Shown piece by piece: positions 21,285 through 25,660 of a DNA stretch of 25,660 nt. The stretch is from Thermoproteota archaeon (GTDB lineage Archaea > Thermoproteota > Korarchaeia > Korarchaeales > Korarchaeaceae), in NCBI GenBank assembly GCA_011042755.1, contig DRBY01000117.1:1-25660 (forward strand), in the 5' to 3' direction. The position numbers were made by a program, and so were the translations under genes. The notes below the pieces were generated by a model that saw nothing but the letters and a program-made list of their open reading frames with translations, ran no database searches and had not been told where the DNA came from. Every line of letters begins with the position of its first letter. Position 1 is the first letter of the stretch.

Positions 21285-24272
21285 GTGTCAAATTTGACCA
21301 AGGTAAGAGAACTCAGCAGAAACTACGATCCTAAGCAGGTAGAAGAGAGAGTGCTGAAGTTCTGGGAGGAAAAAGACATATACTCAACTCTCAGAGAGTC
21401 TCTGCGCGGGAGACCTAAGTTCTACTTCCTAGATGGCCCGCCCTACCCATCCTCAGGCGAGCCCCACCCTGGAACGGTCTGGAACAAAGTGCTGAAGGAC
21501 GTCTTCATCAGGTTTGCTAGGGCCAGCGGGTATGACGTAGTCGATCGAGCTGGCTGGGACTGCCACGGTCTCCCCATTGAGGTCAAGACCGAGCAGATGC
21601 TCGGGTTCAAGACGAAGAGGGATGTGGAAGCGTACGGGATAGCGAACTTCGTGGCCAGGTGCAAGAAGTTCGCCGAGGAGAACATAGCCAAGATGACTGA
21701 GCACTTCAAGAACTTTGGAGCGTCCCTCGACTGGGCTGACGCCTACCGCACGATGGACGATTACTACATCGAGAGCGCCTGGTGGGGAATAAAGAAGATC
21801 TGGGAGCAGGGGAGGCTCAGAAGGGGACTACAGGTCGTTCACTGGTGCCCTCGGTGCGAGACCGTACTTGCGGACTATGAGGTAAGCGAGTACAAGGACC
21901 TGAGAGATCCCTCCATATACGTGAAGTTTCCGCTTAAGGAGAGACCAGGAGAGAGCCTCCTGATATGGACGACCACGCCCTGGACGCTACCTGCAAACGT
22001 CGCCGTGATGGTGCACCCAGACGAGACCTACGTGAATGTGAAAGTGGGGTCGGACCTGCTCATACTGATGGAAGCCAGACTTGAGGCCGTAGCGTCGGAG
22101 CTGGGCTGGGAGGACTATGAGATCGTGGATAGGTTCCTCGGATCGAAGCTCGAAGGCTTAGCTTACGAGCACCCGCTAAAGGAGCTGGTGCCAGTCCTTA
22201 AGGGTCTAGAGAGAGGTCACGTGGTGGTGCTGAGTTCTAAGTACGTCTCTAGGGAGGAGGGAACTGGCTGCGTGCACGCAGCGCCGGGTCACGGTCAAGA
22301 GGACTATGAGGAGGTCCACCTGCACTACGGACTTCCGGTGCTGTCTCCAGTGGACGATTCAGGCAGGTTTACGGAGGAGGCAGGCCCTTACGCTGGGATA
22401 CCCGTTAGAGATGCTAATTCCAAGATAATTTCAGACTTAGAAGAGCTGAGAGCCCTGGCGGGAGCTGGCTACATAGTCCACAGGTACCCCGTCTGCTGGA
22501 GGTGCAAGACACCCCTGATAATTCGAGCGACGGAGCAGTGGTTCATACAGCTCTCTGATCTCAAGGAAAGGTTCCTGAGCGAGATGGAGAGAGTGAAGTG
22601 GACGCCAGGCTGGGCCGAGACCAGGTTTAGGAACTGGCTGGAAGAGCTTAGAGATTGGGTCATAAGCAGGCAGAGGTTCTGGGGGACTCCGCTCCCAATA
22701 TGGATTTGTGAGAAGTGCGGTTGGACGACTGTGGTGGGCTCTCTCGACGAGCTGGAAGAGCTTTCTGGTACTAGACCCCCCGACCTCCACAGGCCGTGGG
22801 TTGACAAGGTCACCTTCACATGCCCCAAATGCGGGGGAACCGTCAGGAGAGTGCCCGATGTAATTGATGTCTGGTATGACTCGGGCATATCGTTCTTCGC
22901 GAGCTTAGGCTACCCCAAGAAGAAGGATGAGTTCAAGAGGCTGTTCCCTGCAGACTTCATAACTGAGGGGCACGATCAGACCCGAGGCTGGTTCTTCTCT
23001 CTCCTAAGGATGGGTGTGCTTTTGTTCGACAAAGCGCCGTATAGGTCGGTTCTGGTGCACGGATTCATGCTGGATGAGAAGGGCAGAGAGATGCACAAGT
23101 CCTTGGGAAACTTTGAGCCTCCTGACAAAATTGTGGCCGAGGTTGGCAGAGACGCCTTCCGACTATTCGTAATGACACGGACGCCTTGGAGCGACATAAG
23201 ATTCGTCTGGAAAGATCTGAGGAACGCGGTTAAGACGCTGAACGTGATATGGAACATCTACTCCTTCGCGTCTACGTACCTCGCTGGCGTGGACATAGAA
23301 GAGTCCCTCGTCGATAGGGAGTTCGATAGACTCCCTCCAGAGGATCGGTGGATTCTCTCTAGGGCGGCATCTACCCGAGAGAAGTTCGTTGAAGCAATGT
23401 CCGAAAACTCGCCCCACGAGGCGCTGTCCGCATTGCTCGAATTCTACGTGGAGGACCTGAGCCACCTCTACATACACGCTGTGAGGAAGGTCCTGAGGAG
23501 AGAGGGGAAGGAAAAGAAGCTCAAGGGCGCGGTCTTACTCACAGCGCTAAAGTATGCCCTGCCGCTGCTCGGCATATTTACGCCGTTCATTGCTGAGGAG
23601 ATATATCAAGCGTCTCTCCGGCAGCAAGGAGACCCAGAGAGCGTTCACATGCTGCCGTTGCCCCCACCGAAGCCAGAGTGGATATCTCTTGAGTTAGAGT
23701 CGGGCATGAACTACGTGAGAGAAGTCATCAAGGCTGGGCTTCAGGCCAGGGCATCGGCGGGGGTCAAGAGGAGAGCGCCTCTGAGATCTGTCGTGATCGT
23801 TACCGAGGATAGCAGCCTCAGGAAGGCTGCGACAATATTTGAGGGCGTGATAAAGACAGAACTCAACGTGCGCGAGGTCGTGCTATCCGGCGCTCCGCCA
23901 GAGGGCGAATGGTCTAGGACTGACATCTCTGTAGGATCGGTCTTTATGCCAACTGAACTCGGGCCTGAAGAGAGGCTCGAGTGGATAGCGAGGGAAATCT
24001 TGAGGAGAATTCAACAGACTAGGAAGGAGATGGGTCTCACGGTCGGCCGCGAGTTAGTGGAGGTCTACCTTTGGACAGAAGAAGATGAGGTAAGGAATGC
24101 AGTGTCTAGCTACGAGGAAGACATAGCAGAGGAGAGCGGGACTGTCGCGTTGAAGTTCATATCGAGTCCCGACGAAGCGCCGGCCGAGGCTCACGGCAAG
24201 CTCTGGGACATAGAGGGCATGAAGGCCGGCATATGGGTGGTGAAGGTTGAGGGTCGGGGGTTGGGTCAGTGA
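21285..24272 (+). CDS. ileS: Isoleucyl-tRNA synthetase
   Basis: 995 residues, a complete class I IleRS. It charges tRNA-Ile and edits valine. HIGH-type motif is GEPHPGT at 58-64 (archaeal HxGT form), preceded by FLDGPPYPSSG; then WDCHGLPIE; the editing domain with LIWTTTPWTLPANVAV and EGTGCVHAAPGHGQEDYE; CWRCKTPLIIRATEQWF; zinc knuckles CEKCG and CPKCG; DVWYDSGISFFASLGYP; HDQTRGWFFSLLRMG; and a KMSKS motif in the form MHKSLGN at 603-609. The C-terminal third is the anticodon-binding domain (FVEAMSENSPHEALSALLEF). GTG is chosen because of a strong GGGAGGAAGAG 1-2 nt upstream of it. The aspS start overlaps its last 26 nt. Confidence 0.97.
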   Translation: MSNLTKVRELSRNYDPKQVEERVLKFWEEKDIYSTLRESLRGRPKFYFLDGPPYPSSGEPHPGTVWNKVLKDVFIRFARASGYDVVDRAGWDCHGLPIEVKTEQMLGFKTKRDVEAYGIANFVARCKKFAEENIAKMTEHFKNFGASLDWADAYRTMDDYYIESAWWGIKKIWEQGRLRRGLQVVHWCPRCETVLADYEVSEYKDLRDPSIYVKFPLKERPGESLLIWTTTPWTLPANVAVMVHPDETYVNVKVGSDLLILMEARLEAVASELGWEDYEIVDRFLGSKLEGLAYEHPLKELVPVLKGLERGHVVVLSSKYVSREEGTGCVHAAPGHGQEDYEEVHLHYGLPVLSPVDDSGRFTEEAGPYAGIPVRDANSKIISDLEELRALAGAGYIVHRYPVCWRCKTPLIIRATEQWFIQLSDLKERFLSEMERVKWTPGWAETRFRNWLEELRDWVISRQRFWGTPLPIWICEKCGWTTVVGSLDELEELSGTRPPDLHRPWVDKVTFTCPKCGGTVRRVPDVIDVWYDSGISFFASLGYPKKKDEFKRLFPADFITEGHDQTRGWFFSLLRMGVLLFDKAPYRSVLVHGFMLDEKGREMHKSLGNFEPPDKIVAEVGRDAFRLFVMTRTPWSDIRFVWKDLRNAVKTLNVIWNIYSFASTYLAGVDIEESLVDREFDRLPPEDRWILSRAASTREKFVEAMSENSPHEALSALLEFYVEDLSHLYIHAVRKVLRREGKEKKLKGAVLLTALKYALPLLGIFTPFIAEEIYQASLRQQGDPESVHMLPLPPPKPEWISLELESGMNYVREVIKAGLQARASAGVKRRAPLRSVVIVTEDSSLRKAATIFEGVIKTELNVREVVLSGAPPEGEWSRTDISVGSVFMPTELGPEERLEWIAREILRRIQQTRKEMGLTVGRELVEVYLWTEEDEVRNAVSSYEEDIAEESGTVALKFISSPDEAPAEAHGKLWDIEGMKAGIWVVKVEGRGLGQ

Positions 24273-25509
24273 GGTCAGGAACATAGGAAAACACCTGAGG
24301 TTCATCGTGCTCAGGTCTTGGGATAAGAAGGTTCAGTTAACGCTCAAGAGGGGGGTTGTCCCGGACGAACTGTTCACAATAACCGAGGATCTATCTCAAG
24401 AGAGCGTTATTGAAGCCTACGGGGAGCCTGTGGAGCAGAAGCTGGCTAAGGCTGTTGATATAGAGATAATCCCCGAGAGGATCGTGGTACATAGCAAAGC
24501 GGACCTCAAGCTCCCACTTGATCCGAATTGGAAGGTACCGGCCCTTCTACCAACAAGGCTTGATAATAGACCTCTAGATCTCAGGAGACCAGAAATGCAG
24601 GCTATATTCAAGATAACAGCCTCCCTGATCAGGGGGATGACCGACTGGCTCGATGAGAACGGGTTTCTCAGGGTCTTCACTCCATGTATAATTGGTGGGG
24701 CAAGTGAGAGCGGGGCGGAGGTATTCAGGGTCAACTACTTTGGAAGAGAGGCCTTCTTGCGTCAGGATCCCCAGCTACATAGGCAGCTCACAATAATAGG
24801 GGGCTTTGAGAAAATCTACGACCTGGGAACCAATTGGAGAGCAGAACCGAGCCACACGACCAGGCACATAACGGAGTTTAGATCTTTGGCGGTTGAGATG
24901 GCATTCATATCCGACGAGACCGATGTCATGCGGGTAGAAGAGCAGGTCGTCGTCTCCGGAATAAAGAGAGTCCTCGAGGAGAGGTCCAAGGAGCTGGAGC
25001 TACTGAATGTCGATCTAGAGGTCCCTAAGACGCCCTTCCCAGAGCTCAGGTTCCCCAAGATCTACGACATCCTAGCTGAGTTTGGTAAGGAGATCCCGTA
25101 TGGCAGCGACTACGATACAGAGTCAGAGGAGTTGCTGTGGCGCTACGTGAAGGAAGAGTACGGCTCCGACTTCTTCTTCGTCAACAGATTTCCCTTCGAG
25201 GCAAAGCCCTTCTACGTAATGAAGGCAGAGCCTCCGTGGGCTAGAAGCGTAGATCTACTCTACAAGGGATTGGAACTCAGCTCTGGGGGACAGAGAGAAC
25301 ACAGATACGAGGTTCTCGTCGCTCAGATCATAGAGAAGGGGATGCGCCCAGAATCGATGGAGTGGTTCACCAAGTTCTTCAAGTACGGCGCTCCTCCACA
25401 CGGAGGCTTTGCGATAGGGATAGAACGTCTAGTGAAGCAGATGCTCGGGTTAAAGAACATCAGAGAGGCCGCCCTGTTCCCAAGGGACCCTGACAGGGTT
25501 CTCCCGTAA
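24247..25509 (+). CDS. aspS: Aspartyl-tRNA synthetase (archaeal type)
   Basis: 420 residues, class II synthetase of the archaeal AspRS/AsnRS subclass. An N-terminal OB-fold anticodon-binding domain (GGWVSEVRNIGKHLRFIVLR) is followed by LPLDPNW, the flipping-loop region FTPCIIGGASESGAEVF, FLRQDPQLHRQLTIIGGFEKIYDLG, motif 2 NWRAEPSHTTRHITEF, and motif 3 GGFAIGIERLVKQMLGLKNIREAALFPRDP. No GatCAB-type or AsnRS gene is nearby, so whether it also charges tRNA-Asn cannot be judged. An in-frame stop (24241-24243) forces the start to TTG 24247, giving an N-terminus some 15 residues shorter than AspRS sequences I know, which usually have a short strand before GWV. It overlaps ileS by 26 nt, so translation is probably coupled. 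Confidence 0.94.
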   Translation: MRVGGWVSEVRNIGKHLRFIVLRSWDKKVQLTLKRGVVPDELFTITEDLSQESVIEAYGEPVEQKLAKAVDIEIIPERIVVHSKADLKLPLDPNWKVPALLPTRLDNRPLDLRRPEMQAIFKITASLIRGMTDWLDENGFLRVFTPCIIGGASESGAEVFRVNYFGREAFLRQDPQLHRQLTIIGGFEKIYDLGTNWRAEPSHTTRHITEFRSLAVEMAFISDETDVMRVEEQVVVSGIKRVLEERSKELELLNVDLEVPKTPFPELRFPKIYDILAEFGKEIPYGSDYDTESEELLWRYVKEEYGSDFFFVNRFPFEAKPFYVMKAEPPWARSVDLLYKGLELSSGGQREHRYEVLVAQIIEKGMRPESMEWFTKFFKYGAPPHGGFAIGIERLVKQMLGLKNIREAALFPRDPDRVLP

Positions 25510-25520
25510 AAACTCGTCTC

Positions 25521-25530
25521 CTCGTTTTTA
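25521..25530 (+). terminator. T-rich transcription stop after aspS
   Basis: CTCGTTTTTA begins 11 bp past the aspS stop. A run of five T without a stem is the usual archaeal intrinsic stop. It would end the ileS-aspS transcript. Confidence 0.4.
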
Positions 25531-25660
25531 GATCGCTACTTCCCGTCCAATGGTTCTGTCCCTGAAGACGTCCAGCACCATCCCTTCTACTCTAACGTGA
25601 TCTGTACTCTTGGCTTCCTAAACGGCCGCCTGAAGCTTGCTCTCTCGTTCAGCCTATATC
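25528..25660 (-). pseudogene. Possible decayed or misread end of a minus-strand gene
   Basis: The frame ending with TAA at 25530-25528 has the codon style of real genes here (purine first base, mixed Glu/Asp/Lys/Val). It reads AERESKLQAAV, stop, EAKSTDHVRVEGM, VLDVFRDRTIGREVAI. Two in-frame TAG codons (25656-25654 and 25620-25618) interrupt it. Another minus frame is open from the edge to a TAG at 25589-25587 but gives an Arg-rich peptide (RASFRRPFRKPR) more like a shadow. The 5' part is beyond the window, so a real gene end, a pseudogene and a sequencing error cannot be separated. I assign no function. Confidence 0.25.

Noticed and set aside
23091..23111. IleRS MHKSLGN and HPGT in place of KMSKS and HIGH as signs of inactivation
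   Set aside because: The catalytic His61 and the Lys605-Ser606 are present, and HxGT/MHKS forms are, to my knowledge, normal for archaeal IleRS.
25618..25656. Read-through of TAG (pyrrolysine-type recoding) at the right edge
   Set aside because: TAG serves as an ordinary stop for the genes ending at 1547, 14204 and 19777, and no recoding machinery or supporting element is seen.
1..25660. CRISPR arrays, insertion sequences, integrase or prophage genes
   Set aside because: No regularly spaced repeats, transposase motifs or inverted-repeat-bounded segments were found; the content is core housekeeping.

Overview
The window is from a thermophile-like archaeon of the Thermoproteota (TACK) lineage. 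The evidence is the crenarchaeal-type PolB1 N-terminus, ribosomal proteins eS26 and eS17, archaeal DnaG, Pelota and Rpp29 (RNase P), archaeal-type Pro-, Ile-, Trp- and Asp-tRNA synthetases, a free-standing 5S rRNA gene, and TATA boxes of the TTTAAA type about 25-30 bp in front of first genes. Genes are tightly packed on both strands with very little spacer. I cannot name a genus from the sequence alone. No insertion sequence, integrase, CRISPR array or tRNA gene was seen.

Layout. Positions 1-422 (minus) are the 5' end of the replicative DNA polymerase PolB1, running off the left edge. A putative secreted, C-terminally anchored protein of unknown function (519-1547) diverges from it. Then comes a ribosomal fragment, uL22-uS3-uL29-Rpp29-uS17 (1615-3701), cut out of the usual long S10/spc cluster. 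Facing it is gcvT (4806-3709). A flavoprotein dehydrogenase with an Fe-S partner (4857-7316) reads rightwards, and a nucleotide-sugar dehydrogenase (8670-7264), eS17 and TrpRS read leftwards. From 10202 rightwards lie a polyprenyl diphosphate synthase, a 199-bp non-coding stretch with a strongly folded, K-turn-bearing RNA candidate, DnaG, and Pelota. A leftward pair follows: a small two-helix membrane protein resembling a TrbC/VirB2-type pilin, and a nucleotidyltransferase-fold protein. A zinc-finger protein that looks like a TtuA/Ncs6 relative with a ruined PP-loop, ProRS and eS26 read right. A second family-B DNA polymerase whose proofreading residues are lost, an aminotransferase and the 5S rRNA gene read left. 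IleRS and AspRS read right. The last 150 bp hold a possible decayed minus-strand gene end.

Most of the window is information processing: two DNA polymerases, primase/exosome DnaG, ribosome rescue factor Pelota, seven ribosomal/RNase P proteins, four aminoacyl-tRNA synthetases and 5S rRNA. Metabolic genes (glycine cleavage T protein, glycolate/D-lactate-type dehydrogenase, aminotransferase, prenyl synthase, UDP-sugar dehydrogenase) are interspersed.

A recurring design is a divergent gene pair sharing one near-palindromic TATA core or having tightly overlapping promoters: PolB1/519 gene, gcvT/glcD-like, TrpRS/prenyl synthase, nucleotidyltransferase/TtuA-like, 5S rRNA/IleRS. Several first genes appear leaderless, while internal operon genes have Shine-Dalgarno sites or 4-nt stop/start overlaps. 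The best candidates for something not already described are the K-turn RNA upstream of dnaG, the degenerate PP-loop protein, the pilin-like small protein, and the proofreading-deficient PolB.
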